Source: Cycas panzhihuaensis (lineage: Eukaryota > Cycadophyta). Taken from it: a DNA stretch of 64,000 bases. Numbering within the stretch: the first letter of the stretch is position 1; the number at the start of each line of letters is the position of its first letter. Location: positions 216,945,741 through 217,009,740 of the forward strand of contig CM041465.1 in the NCBI GenBank assembly GCA_023213395.1, read 5' to 3'. Shown here one piece after another: positions 12,150 to 22,989 of the stretch. The notes beneath the pieces are model-generated. The model ran no database searches. It was not told where the DNA came from and saw only the letters and a program-made list of their open reading frames with translations. The position numbers and the translations under genes were made by a program.

Positions 12150-13690
12150 AGTTAACTTTGCCTTGATGGCTAAAGTAATATCTAATAATGACCCTAAAAC
12201 TTTTTAGAAAGCTTGTAACAATCCAATATGGCACTAAGCCATATAAACTAAATATGAGGCTCTTTTAAAAACCTCTACTTAGGACTTAGTATCATTGCCT
12301 TCAAGAAAAAATCTAGTAGACTGTAAATAGGTTTATCATATAAAATAAAATTCTGAATGAGCTAATGAAAAATACAAACCACGCCTAGTAATAAAAGGTT
12401 TCTCATAAGTGGATGGTATCACTTATACTGAATCCTTTTCCTCAATTGTAAAAATGAACACTATTAAGACTATTATTGTACTTGTAACCAAGTTCAGGTA
12501 GCAAATCTATCAAATGGATGTAAAAAGTGATATTCTTAATGGCGATCTTGATAAAGAAATTTATATGTCCTAACCCCCTGGTTTCATAACTAATCATAAC
12601 CTTGTTTGTAAATTAAAAAAAACTTTATATAGGCTTAAATAAGCCCCTTGGGCTTGGTATATTAAGATCGATAATTATCTTATTCAAAATGGTTATACTA
12701 AATATATAAGTGATCCTAACCTTTATTTCAAACAAGAAAATAATAATATTACTATTCTAAATTTATACGTTAATGATATTATCATAATTATGTCCTTACT
12801 TTTTAATATTTTTTAATTGAAATCTATACTTATAGATAAATTTGAAATGAATAACTTAGGCATCCTTCATTACATTCTATGTTTATAATTCTATCAATTT
12901 GATTCTTCATTTTTTATATCTTAACTTAAATATATACTTGAGTTAATTAAAATATTCAATATAGAGAATTCTAAATTAGCTCATACTCATTTATAATCAT
13001 GTGTCAAATTATCAACTAATTATCAAACACCTCCTTATGATCTTACTTTATATCGTCAACTAATTAGAAGTCTTATATATCTAACCCATACCGATCCAGA
13101 TCTTTCTTATGTTCTAAGTACATGCAAAAACCACATGAATCACACTGGAAAGTAGCAAAACATATCTTATGATATCTTCAAAGTACAATTCACTATGGTT
13201 TAACTTATAATTATTATAACTTTGATTTTAAGATAACATGTTATACTAATTTAGATTAGGCAAGTGATTATGACGATCTTAAGTCAACAACTGGATATAT
13301 TTTCTTTCTTAATTCTTTACCAATTATATGGTCAAGTAAAAGGATATAATCTCTTGTAGTATCTACAACTAAAGCTAAGAATTATGCACTTATAGATGCT
13401 AGTAAGGAATCTTTATAGATAAAATCATTATTAAATTAACTTAGTTTATTTTCTGCTTCATCCATTCAAATAATAATAGATAATTAATGTGTTATTTCTA
13501 TTGCAACTAATCTTGTAGCTCATTCTAGAATAAAATACATTGAATTGCACCAACGCATTATTTGTAATCTTATTAATGATAATACTATTAATCTTTCATA
13601 TTGTCTTATAATTTACAAATTATAGATATATTGATGAAGTCCCTGACTAAAGCCAAGTTTGCCAAGTTACGAGAGTTATTAAAAGTTGAT
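12150..13690 (+). pseudogene. copia RT-RNase H of element B, broken
   Basis: RT begins with 'VSLPSRKNLVDCK' (about 12290) and continues with 'KYKPRLVIKGFSQVDGITYTESF', 'MDVKSDILNGDLDKEIYMSQPPGF' and 'LKQAPWAWY' (12630-12660). The catalytic box at 12763-12780 reads Y-V-N-D, a GAT-to-AAT change that removes the first metal-binding Asp. RNase H is visible from about 13250 to 13600, ending with 'VAHSRIKYIELHQRI'. Numerous TAG/TAA codons replace Gln. A polypurine tract follows. Confidence 0.8.
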
Positions 13691-13780
13691 GAAGTCTTCA
13701 TCAAAGGGGGATTGGCATGCTAAAGTCTTCATCATTCTTCTTATCCTTTTCTTTGTATTAAAGATAACATTAAAGGGGGA

Positions 13781-14123
13781 TATTAGAATTAATATTTATG
13801 TAATGTTATTTTGAAAAGCTAAAGTATGTATTTAATTATTATATATTAAAAGTTCGATGTACAAATCATTGTCCATTATAACAAACTTTGTATTATCACT
13901 TTAATTAAAAATATAAGAGTTATTTCACATATGTTTTTAAGGCTAACAAATAGAGAGAGAGGAATAAGATCCTAAATACCCTGTATTATGCATTTTGATA
14001 TATATAAAATTATTGTTTTAAGGTGGCTTTTCTTCCCTTATAGGGGTTTTCCATCTATCCACATGATGTGCATATTTGTTGAATGATTTGTGGACTGATT
14101 CTCTTGTCCGTACTCCCTTACCA
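13781..14123 (+). repeat. Putative 3' LTR of element B
   Basis: It begins tattagaatta after a purine tract (taaaggggga), which looks like a mutated TGTTAGAAT start. Its last 120 bp match the U5 of the LTR at 7222-7722 (ttttccatctatccacatg and following). The right end is set by that alignment only. Confidence 0.5.
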
Positions 14124-15060
14124 ATAAGAGTGAATACATGTATTCCATAATAAGCATGGAATGATTCATGTTATTAATCATGATGAATAATTATTTTGTA
14201 TCTAAATTCTATATATAGCTAATGGATCCTTTATGGGCGTGTGTACCTGATTTTTAACATCAACCAAATGTATATTGGAGGAATACTTAGTAAAGAATTG
14301 TTTTCCATTGAAATTAAAACTCTTTCAACTTGTCCTTTTTATCTTTGGCTAATTCCTAAGCTTGGCTTCCTTGTGGAGATGCACATGATTAAGAGAGGTA
14401 TTTTAGAAATTTAAATCATTAAACCATGATATCCTTTCTTAAATACTCTTACTCGATTATTATAAAGGATTTATACATACTTACAATGTATGAATAAGCA
14501 TAGGAGAGACATGAGGTCATAATGATTCTAGCAACACATGTTATTTGTTATAAATGTTGAAACAATTAACACTGCCATTATCCCCACATTCCATAATCCT
14601 TAAACTTTGAATTGTTTAACTAGCCTGCATTTCCTCACAATGTCATCATGAGGAATTTGTGAGAGAACTCATTGCCATATTTAAATATCCATCGAGCGGG
14701 GAAGACCCCCCACTTATTTTTAATTCTAAGAAATATAAAATAGGTCTTATATACTAGGTTGTTAAGTATGCCTTCTTTATTTGTCATGAAAAATGAATGA
14801 TACAATTTAGGGTAGTAATAGTCGCCAAATCAAATGTGTACCAATACAATAAAGTTATTATGTTTTAACCATGGGTTTTCTCCTATAAGAGTTTCCTATG
14901 TAAATTCTTATGTACTATTCTTTAAGTGGTTATTATGTATGATCAAGATCCTTGATGTTTGTTTTGTGTTTTCTCACATAAGAATATGGTAGATGTTTAT
15001 GATATCATGTTATTAACAAGAGACATCATTACTTTAAACATGCTTTGTAGGTGAAGCATT
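14124..15060. other. No gene recognised
   Basis: AT-rich sequence without long frames. The part just left of 15061 should be the 3' end of another element if the purine tract there is real, but I cannot recognise coding similarity. Confidence 0.4.
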
Positions 15061-15076
15061 TCAAGAGGGGGAGCAT

Positions 15077-15631
15077 TGTTATGATCCTAATTAGTGTGAT
15101 CAATCGTAAACTATTCTTTTGAATAATCATGCCTATTATAAAAAGGCACTTATAATGCATTTAAATATGAATAGGTTATTATAATTAGACATCGATAAAT
15201 TATTTATTTAATTAATTAATTTTAAAACTTTTCACGCTTTATTGAACTAAAGATTGGCCCTTTCAAATTATGTGAGCATTCATTACTCACTTAAATAATA
15301 TATCTTCCTCTAGATCCATTCCATCATTATCATGCACCAACCTATATTATATAACATGCATCAAAAGTTTAGAAATGAGAATTATTGATCAAAAGCATTT
15401 ATTCAAACACTTAGTCAAACCATCACCTCTTCAAATTTATTATGGTTGTCCCCTCCCTATTATACACTATTAGCTTGTAATTATATTCCCTTTAAGATTT
15501 AAACCTATAAAAAGTAGTCGACTGTCCTTTAATTATAAGTATTAGATTGTAATAATGTTTCATTCATTTATAACGAATATGTGTATTTTTATAACTATTC
15601 TCATAATCCTCATTAGTTATCATTAGTAACA
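15077..15631 (+). repeat. LTR-like block, 555 bp
   Basis: A purine tract (caagagggggagca, 15062-15075) precedes a TGTTAtgatcc start. The block ends in tagTAACA and is followed by tggcatcat, which weakly resembles a primer binding site. The terminal TGTTA/TAACA repeat is what an LTR shows. No second copy lies in the window and no TSD is evident. Confidence 0.45.
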
Positions 15632-16890
15632 TGGCATCATGTAATGGTAATTAACCATTAACAACATTTAGCTATACTTATTGGATTATCAAAACCATGA
15701 GGAAAAACTTGGATAAGAGCCTTCTCCAATATATTTATTATGGATAACAAAAAGTTTGCCATGCACGTATCCCATTTTTATTTATGGCTGTTACCTTTTG
15801 TACTTCTCTTGATCACTAAAATAATGTCGTTTTTATCTCATCCACTTGGTAAATGCATGTCATAAATGACACACATACTATATATATGAAGGTTTAATAC
15901 ATTTATGATATCTTCTTAAAATAAAGAATTCTTTAGAAAGCATAACACAATTTCCATTATTATGAATACTGTACTATATTGACCCCGCTTATGCAATCTT
16001 TAGTATAATGGCACCCTCTTTGTCTTCATAGGCTAGCATAGGATCCTATCCTTTTGTCTTTCATAGGATCCTGTCTTTTGGCCTTAATATCATGGAATAT
16101 CTCGAAGCACATGCCCTTCCAGGGAAGTATGCTTCCACCTTTTCATATGTATTACCTACTCTTGTCCTTAGGCGCATATGAGGATGACGTGGGTTTGTAG
16201 TTGCGATTCTACTTATGTCTTGTTCATCAGTCGCCAACAGTCAAGTTCTTACAAACACATGCCACTTTCCCAGTGCACATGCCTCACACACATGACTAAA
16301 TGTACTCCACTGGGGACTCGATGCCCTATAAATCATCTAAGAAATCTAATCTACTATTGTTTTCCTCCGATCCTGTCTCACTTTTTAAGTGTTTCGATCT
16401 CTTAATCCATTTTGAAAGGTAAAGCATGCACAAAAGGAAGACAAGAAAGAGTTGCTCACCCTCCTCATTCCAAATATTGAAATTTGGAGATTGGACTTAC
16501 TTTTAAAACAATGGCCATCTCAAACCCAAGATCAAAATATCACTCTTGGAAATTCACCCCCACTTGTACTTACCAAATACTTAAATAATGCAGTGTATTG
16601 AGAGTATATGACAACGTATCGCTTCATGCAACTCACCGTGGTCATGGGGTTGCGGGCCACCTCTTCACCTTGGGGACTCGGGCCGGGGAAATGAATGCAT
16701 TTTTCAAAGCATAATGGAGTTGGGTCACGCGCGGTTGGCGGGATTGGGACTTTAAGAGCTCTGATGTATCACTCCATTGCTTCTGATTCTGCAGTTAAAC
16801 GAACACGGAAAAAGGTTTCCATGGAAGCTGAGGTTTTGGATATGTAAATGATGGACTGATACCACATGCATTTCTGTCAGACTCCATGGA
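15632..16890. other. Unassigned; upstream flank of the G-gamma gene
   Basis: The first kilobase is AT-rich and featureless apart from a short duplication around 16030-16075 (two copies of cataggatcct with similar surroundings). GC rises from about 16620, which fits the approach to a host gene. No frame here has recognisable similarity. Confidence 0.45.
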
Positions 16891-16896
16891 ACGGCT

Positions 16897-16902
16897 CACG
16901 TG
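16897..16902 (+). promoter_or_regulatory. G-box (CACGTG)
   Basis: The palindrome CACGTG lies 118 bp upstream of the start codon of the G-gamma gene. This is the core bound by plant bZIP and bHLH factors, often linked to light or abscisic acid response. Function here is inferred from position only. No clear TATA box was found. Confidence 0.4.
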
Positions 16903-17019
16903 AAAATGGAGAGTTAAAACGGGTGGAAGGAAGGAACGGAGGATGACTGTTTCCTATGTATTTTAGAGCTCCCACCTTCGAAGACGCAGGGCTATTGAAT
17001 TCGATACCAGTGGCAAAAG

Positions 17020-20000
17020 ATGCATCAAACGCTGAGCAAGTCTACTGCTGTAGTGCCGTCTCTTGACGCCGATTCTTCATTACAATTGCAAATACAACAA
17101 TCGCTGAACGTTCCACGACCGTCCACCCCTTCCGCGTGCCCAGACATTCGTGGCAGACATCGGAGGCAGGTTGAATTGAACCGTTTAAACAAAGAAATAT
17201 CAATGCTGGAAGTAAGTTCTATCGGAATTGGATTGAACCGAAATAATAAAACTGTTTTATTTATTTTACTCGATTTTTTTTTATCCCGACTGTGAAGGCA
17301 ATGGCAGCATACAGTAACATACAAACCCTGACAGTATGCAATAACATACGAACCCTAGCCCGACATCAGGAAAAAAACCAAGATACGAGATTCCTTGTGT
17401 ATACCATGCACAACCAGTCCGCTACAGTCCACAGCCTGTCTGAAAGATGTAAAATGCGCGCAAAATTCAGGGCTGCTGATAAAAGTGGGGGGCTGTGCCG
17501 CATTTTGGTTGTTTATCGAGTTTGAAAGAAAATCTCCCAGGGGAGCGCTTATGGCAGTTCCTCCTAGGACTAATCCCACAAGGATAAGCTACAAAACTTG
17601 GACTTCCCTTCCCAGCACGTGACCGATTTAAAGCTTTGAATCCCGAGGGACCGTAAGCAGCAGCCATCCAGAGATAATAAGAAACCCCTTCCGCACGTTC
17701 CTGTGTTTCTTTTGTGCTGTCCATGTTTTTGGGCATAGCAGGATTTCATAGATCCCACGCAGAGTTTCTCCACAGATTCTGAAAGCTCTGTAGAGGGCAG
17801 CATATTGCACGATTTATCAGCATTTGGAAGCAAGAGCAAATGTTGCAGGGTCCATAACTATATTAGTAGTGGACTTAAGCTGTCATGACAATGGGTGGTC
17901 TTCTCTACAAACGGGGTGAGAATTGTTGCACAATAAAGCATAACTAGATTTTTCAAGGTCAGGATTCATTATGACCAAAATATAAACAATGGATATCTGA
18001 AAGGGTTGTTATAGTCCAGTGTAATTTTCAACTCCTTAGTGAGCAATTTGCCAGAATCTTAGTTCTGAGGTTTCCTGAATTTGAATTCATTTTTGGACTC
18101 TGATGCTCGTATGACCTTGGACGAGTTGTGTGTGTTTTTCCTTGATGATCAGATATGTCTCACTTTCTACGAGAGTCTTGTCTTCCACTTTATGCATGTT
18201 GCAAAGTTGACAAACTCTCTTCCCCAACTTGACTTTTGGTCAACCCCGTGTTTTTCTTTCATGCTGGAGAGTGCAGGCATCTGCCCTTATTTTGAGAAGT
18301 ACATACTTCTGTCTTGATGGCCCTGACTGATCATCTTTTCCTTAGACTTTTTAGATGTGATTCAATGTTTCCAGCCAAAGATACAACATAAACTTTTTTC
18401 CCTGTTGAACACTTGCATTTTCTTTTCCTAATTTAACCTTTTCTTTAATGTCACTCTGAAGAGGCATGATTGGTCAGCAGCCTATTTTATCGTTCTATGC
18501 TAAGTAGTTAGAAGGATACAAATCCTTCCATATTGGATTGTAATACATTTCCTTGTGCTTTAGCTTACTAGCCTATGTCTTGTGTGCCAAAGTAAACACT
18601 TTTTTCAAGGGGGGAAGGGGTAAGGGAGGGGGGATGAAAGAAAGAAAGAAAAAGTCTATGCGAAGCCATAAAGATGGATATCTGGTTACCGCTTTGTGCT
18701 TCACTGACTCTCTCGTTAGAAGGCATGTACTCATTGATGATAGAATCCCTTGAATTGACTTCTTTCTCCTCTGTTGGCTGATTCTGTGCTTTGTATAATG
18801 CTGATTCCATATGCATTGGCTGAATGTGCTCCAACTTCATCAGGAGGTTATGTGTTATCCAAATGTCAACCAATGTTGCCTTTTCTCATCCTCAGAGACT
18901 GCATGCTTGAAATTCACAAGTTCTGTTCCCTGGTCCTCTCATTGGTTCTCATTGAATAAATTTGTTTTTCCACCTGTTAATTAATATTGTTCCCTCTATC
19001 AACTCTTTTAAGAGCTCCTATCATTATATCCTCAATCACATGGGTGTACAGTTTCTAAATCTCCAAGACAGGATGAAGATCTATTTTCAACTCAAGGGCA
19101 GACTCATTCATCGATTCCTTAAGCATACTTGTTGCAAGATACACTTCTTAATCTTTGTATAAGAGTGTGCATTCTAAGATCTCTATAATCTTCAAATCTT
19201 CTGCTGCTTGAGCTTTGGCTTCACAAATTGAATCAATTCCATCATGAACATTTAATGGTAAAAGTGAAAAACATGCTTACTTCTTAGTATAAGCTCTTCT
19301 GTTTTAGCTGATAATCTACTCTATTTGATGGACATGCCTGGGAGATTTTGTATAGCATTGGGTATCATGAAGTGAGGAGGAAAGCTCAGCTATTCTGGAA
19401 TCCTACTTTAACAAATTTGGACATTTTCAGGACAACATATTAAAGTTCTTGGCTTCTTGCCCTTTCTGTTTCCATTGTTGGAAGCTTTGAATTTTCCATG
19501 ATGATTATGTCTATTCTAAGTTACCAGAAACATGGGCATGGGAGTGGAAACGGAAATGAGAGCAAGAGAAGAAACAACAATTTGAAACTTTTAGCATGCA
19601 TGGATATGACAAAATTGAGGTTTGCAAAAGGGGATCTTTTAAAGTATGAAAACAACTACCATAAATGGAGGCAAATCTTGGAGGCATGCGAGACTAATTT
19701 AGACTTGTCATCTCCAACACCATTAGTTGCACATGTAGAGGTTTTGAGTTCAACAATTGTGTGGACATGCTTTTCAAATGAGTGTTATATTAATGATTTT
19801 ACTCTTGAGGAGGTTGATAAGTATTCAGGGGCTTCGTTAACTCATGTCATTTTTGTAGTCATGTAGTCGATGTATGCCCTAATGCCATCTAAAGATTGAT
19901 GCCAATCTAATATTACAATTGCCTTATTTGAGTAATAGTGCAATATTTTCCAAATGTTGTGTAATCGTTTATATATTTTACTTTCATATACATTCAAATT

Positions 20001-21172
20001 TTTTATATATTTTTAGGAAGTCGTATTTGTTGTTTGTTTGTTTGCGAGAATTTTGATAATTGTTGTTTCTCTACTTTTGCCTACTAGCTTCCTTTTCCAC
20101 ACTTTTGGTAGCCTAGGACAAAAGTCATCTTTAGCAATTTTCCTCTTTCCCTCGTTGTTTCCATTTGTCTTATTTGGAACTTATCAATGCCTTCATCTTT
20201 GTGCCATCTTCTATGCTCTATTCCAATTCTTATCCTATGAAATGCTCTTGTTTGTAGATCTTGTTTGGTGCATTGAAGTCAATCTTTTAGTCTTGTGACT
20301 AAGATTTTGTTATTGCTTTCTTGACCTCTATCTATTTGTTCTTTACAAATATCATAAATTAAAGGTTTCTTTTTTGTAATTAGAGTCTTTTTCTGAAAAC
20401 ATATTGCTTTTATATGTTCAACTATGTGCACAAGTATTTATGCTTGTGTGTTAAATATACATTTTGGCATAGATTTAAAGAAAAGGAAGTAATGTCTTGG
20501 GCTTATTTGTTTTAGGAATGAACTTTCTTGCTTATTTTGACTTACGCTTCTACATAGAGTCAATGTTAAACTCCAATGTTTGCGTGTGGCAAATGTGATC
20601 CATATTGCAGTATTACAAGAAGTAAACTAGAGTATTTGTAGCAACTTAAGCAACATTTAATCCCCAAGTCCTATAAACATTAAAGGTTTCATTGACATAT
20701 TTTATCTATTTACATGGTTGTTTGCTATGTGTTGGAGGTTGTTGTAATATAAAGCTTGCTATAAAGGATTAATTTATCAAAATTGGAAATACAGAATTCA
20801 AAGGCTTAATATACAGATGTTTTGGCAAGCAGGAGGAGCTACAATTGCTTGAAAGTCTTCCCTCTGCCTCCAAATGTTGCAAAGAGTAAGTAATATGTGC
20901 TTGTTCCTAACTTGCAACTTTTTGATTTTTAGAAATTTATATTGTATCAAGTGAATGTAGATTGTTGTAAGCAAGTGGTGTGTTACAAGATCAAAGCATA
21001 CCTAGTGACATGCCTTTAATTTTCTATTTCGGTAAACAAGCATGACCATAATGGCATAAAGCATAATTTGATCAAATGCCTAACATGTACATCTGTCCTA
21101 TGTGGCAGGTTTGTGGAATTTACAGAGACACGCGCAGATCCCTTGCTTCCATTGTATGAGACTTCAACTTGA
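17020..21172 (+). CDS. Heterotrimeric G-protein gamma subunit (3 exons, 102 aa)
   Basis: Coding exons are 17020-17211, 20833-20885 and 21109-21172. Splicing uses consensus sites: exon 1 ends CTGGAA|gtaagt, exon 2 is ag|GAGGAG...AAAGA|gtaagt, and exon 3 follows ggcag. The ATG at 17020 has an in-frame TGA a few codons upstream. The product has a variable N-terminus of about 40 residues, then 'RGRHRRQVELNRLNKEI' and 'SMLEEELQLLE' (the coiled coil that pairs with G-beta), 'SASKCCKEF', and the conserved D-P-L-L-P near the end. Plant G-gamma subunits form the beta-gamma dimer at the plasma membrane. The intron after the second helix (MLE|EEL) and the small middle exon agree with that family as I know it. 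The protein stops nine residues after the D of DPLLP, with no CaaX prenylation box and no Cys-rich tail, unlike type A or C members. It may be a type-B-like form, or a further exon may exist. Confidence 0.85.
17212..20832 (+). other. Intron 1 of the G-gamma gene (3621 bp)
   Basis: It starts GTAAGT and ends AG. The first 600 bp keep moderate GC and contain short overlapping frames on both strands (17290-17840) without recognisable similarity. A purine-rich run lies at 18606-18655. The longest open frame is 19498-19866 (+, 122 aa), which I do not recognise. No transposon protein or LTR structure is evident, unlike the flanks. Confidence 0.7.
20886..21108 (+). other. Intron 2 of the G-gamma gene (223 bp)
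   Basis: Starts gtaagtaat and ends tgtggcag. It splits a glutamate codon (GA|G), so the phase matches on both sides. Confidence 0.75.
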
Positions 21173-21201
21173 AATCTTGTTATTGGTTTTATGATTTGAC
21201 A

Positions 21202-21207
21202 AATAAA
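21202..21207 (+). terminator. Candidate poly(A) signal AATAAA
   Basis: AATAAA lies 30 bp after the stop codon of the G-gamma gene, in a T-rich 3' flank. Plant signals vary, so the true cleavage site is unknown. Confidence 0.4.
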
Positions 21208-21356
21208 TGGAGATAGTTGCTTTGTTGCTTTCTATTGGATATTGATTTTGATAATTTCTCTTAGTTGATAGGGGATGGAGAAGTTCAAAGGCCTTGTAGA
21301 CTCTCAAAGATTTAGAGTACTTATTTTAATTTTTCTATCTCGAGGATTCCCACTAT

Positions 21357-21480
21357 TTTACATTTAGACATGGTCTTACATGTCTTGCCATCTATTGGTG
21401 ACATTGTTCCTTTTTGTGTGTGAAAGCTTTGATATGGATGCTATATGATAGGTTATTAATTTGTAATGCTCATATTTCCT
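21357..21480 (+). repeat. Dispersed repeat, copy also at 48256-48376
   Basis: About 120 bp align with 48256-48376 in the same orientation, starting at acatttagac and running through ttgccatc-ttggtgacat to aatgctcatatt. It has no coding content I can see. It sits just downstream of the host gene. Confidence 0.6.
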
Positions 21481-22043
21481 GTTGTACTTATGCTAATTTA
21501 ACACATTACTTTTATAGCCATGAGAATCAAGTATTGTTATTGGTTTTGTAAAGGTGCATAGATAAGTGTAACAAAACCCCACCCTTCCCAAAATCAAATT
21601 AGAGAGATAATAATAGCAAAAATAGTAATATTAGTGATGATGATTCAAAATTGACAAGGAAAGGTATAACTTGTATCAAGGTTTGGAATGAGAAGTCATT
21701 TAGTGTCATAACCCACCATAGGGCATTCCTATATGCATTGCTCCTAGCCATAGGCTAGAACTATTCCTTGCATGACCACCCTTTGTAATGCCCATCTATG
21801 TGGTGGTGTACCCATGCACCAAATATAGGGATGGTGTCCAAGCCTCATTTTAGGGCACGAGATGTTACTACTAGCTACTACTTCTTGGCAGGCCATATCC
21901 TTCCTTCAAGTGTTTTGGGTGACTCCTCTCTAAAGGAGGTAGGCACTCCCTCAATGAGGGGACACCTTTTTGTATTCTATTTATTCATGGCACTTGTAAT
22001 TTATACAAGTGGATAACCAATTTCCATATTTAGAGGTCCCAAT
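21481..22043. other. 3' flank, no gene recognised
   Basis: Contains only short frames (such as 21798-22016) without similarity. The last five bases, ccaat (22039-22043), may be the left target duplication of copia element H. Confidence 0.4.
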
Positions 22044-22139
22044 TATTAGTGTAGTAGTTAATACTAAGCCACATGATTAATGTTAAATGTTGATAGTTAA
22101 GTGTTAATCCAAAAGGTGCAAATATTGGAGGATCGCAAT
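22044..22139 (+). repeat. Copia H 5' LTR, left part
   Basis: 96 bp aligned base for base with the start of the LTR at 45135 (tgttagtgtggcagttaata). It is cut at 22139 by the gypsy LTR; its last five bases, gcaat, are one copy of the gypsy target duplication. The missing 235 bp of this LTR lie inverted at 33245-33479. Together, counting the duplication once, they make 326 bp, against 324 bp for the 3' LTR. Confidence 0.8.
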
Positions 22140-22851
22140 TGTGTGTCGTGCACCTATTCGTCTACCAAAACACCCATCAATGAATAAGGCAAGCACAAGG
22201 AACACCGATATGATACAAAACATAATACCATTAAGATAGGGAACTGCGTACGATCCTCTCACAACTAGACGCAGACCGAGCAGTACATAGAAAGTTGGCG
22301 GCTAATCAAGCTTACAATGATAAGATTCTACAAGGTACTCATCATCATCATTGTTGTTTCAACCTTCGCCCTTTCACTCTCATTTATCCATAATTCCCAA
22401 TGGTTTCAACCATTATTGGTTACAATTGAAACAATGGTTAATTCACCGGTGTTCTAAAGTACATTCAAATTATTATTTTATCGTAGTCCTCAATTACAAA
22501 TTGTTCGCAATTACGTTCTTGACTACGATCAACTCCTGCTTACGACTGGTTGGGATCTGCTCGCAATCTCAACTCGAACTGCGATTTGCTCGCAACCTCG
22601 ACCCAAACTGTAATTTGCTCGCGATCACGACCTAAATCATGATCTGCTTGCGGTCATGACCCGAACCACGATCTGCTCGCGGCCATGACCCGAACCATGA
22701 TTTGCTTGTGGTCACAACTCAAACCACAATTTGCTCGCGATCATGACCCGAACCATGATATGCTTGCAGTTACTCCTCGACTACAATCCGCTGGTAATCC
22801 GAAAATCAAATTTCCTTTTCAAAATTGTGTGTGTAGTTTTGCCCACACACA
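22140..22851 (-). repeat. Gypsy G 3' LTR, 712 bp
   Basis: On the - strand it begins TGTGTGTGGGC and ends CGACACACA, a TGTGTG/CACACA terminal repeat. It is an inverted copy of 33480-34133. The length difference of 58 bp equals two units of an internal 29-bp repeat. Confidence 0.85.
22554..22785 (-). repeat. 29-bp minisatellite in gypsy LTR, 8 units
   Basis: Eight diverged 29-bp units, each with a gatctgctcgcgatc-like core followed by acgacccgaac. They are rich in CpG and TpG/CpA pairs, as expected of methylated CpG decay. The other LTR carries about six units. Confidence 0.85.
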
Positions 22852-22863
22852 TCTCCCCCGTCA
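22852..22863 (-). promoter_or_regulatory. Polypurine tract of gypsy G
   Basis: On the - strand gacgggggaga directly precedes the TGTGTG start of the 3' LTR. A C14/A11 tract (22927-22952) lies a little further upstream in transcript sense. Confidence 0.7.
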
Positions 22864-22989
22864 CAAAACCAACAAGTACCCTTACTTGTTTGCAAAAAAA
22901 ATTTCTTCCTTTACCTATTCCTTCCACCCCCCCCCCCCCCCAAAAAAAAAAAACAAACAATTATTTAATTGTTCACATGTCATTCAACT

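Larger units (their letters stand above)
7723..14123 (+). mobile_element. Degenerate Ty1/copia element B
   Basis: Primer binding site, leader, gag, protease, integrase, RT and RNase H follow in copia order on the + strand, then two purine tracts (13702-13712 and 13770-13780) and a short LTR (13781-14123). Every module contains stops, many of them TAG/TAA at glutamine or tryptophan positions. It shares the double-purine-tract arrangement with the copy at 1-947, so the two look like one family. The LTR at its 5' side (7222-7722) resembles its 3' LTR only in U5, which suggests a recombined or composite element. Confidence 0.75.

Noticed and set aside
17025-17324. - strand frame of 99 aa opposite exon 1 of the G-gamma gene
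   Set aside because: Shadow of the real exon on the + strand; no similarity and no splice or promoter support.
17355-17839. Overlapping - strand frames in the GC-richer start of intron 1, considered as a divergent gene
   Set aside because: Three different frames overlap with none favoured, and no domain or splice pattern is visible.
19498-19866. 122-aa frame in intron 1
   Set aside because: Not annotated as a gene: no recognised domain, no flanking signals, and the host transcript is on the same strand through it.
22927-22952. C14/A11 tract considered as the gypsy polypurine tract or a G-quadruplex signal
   Set aside because: The tract that directly adjoins the 3' LTR (22852-22863) fits better; the homopolymer run is simple slippage-prone sequence.
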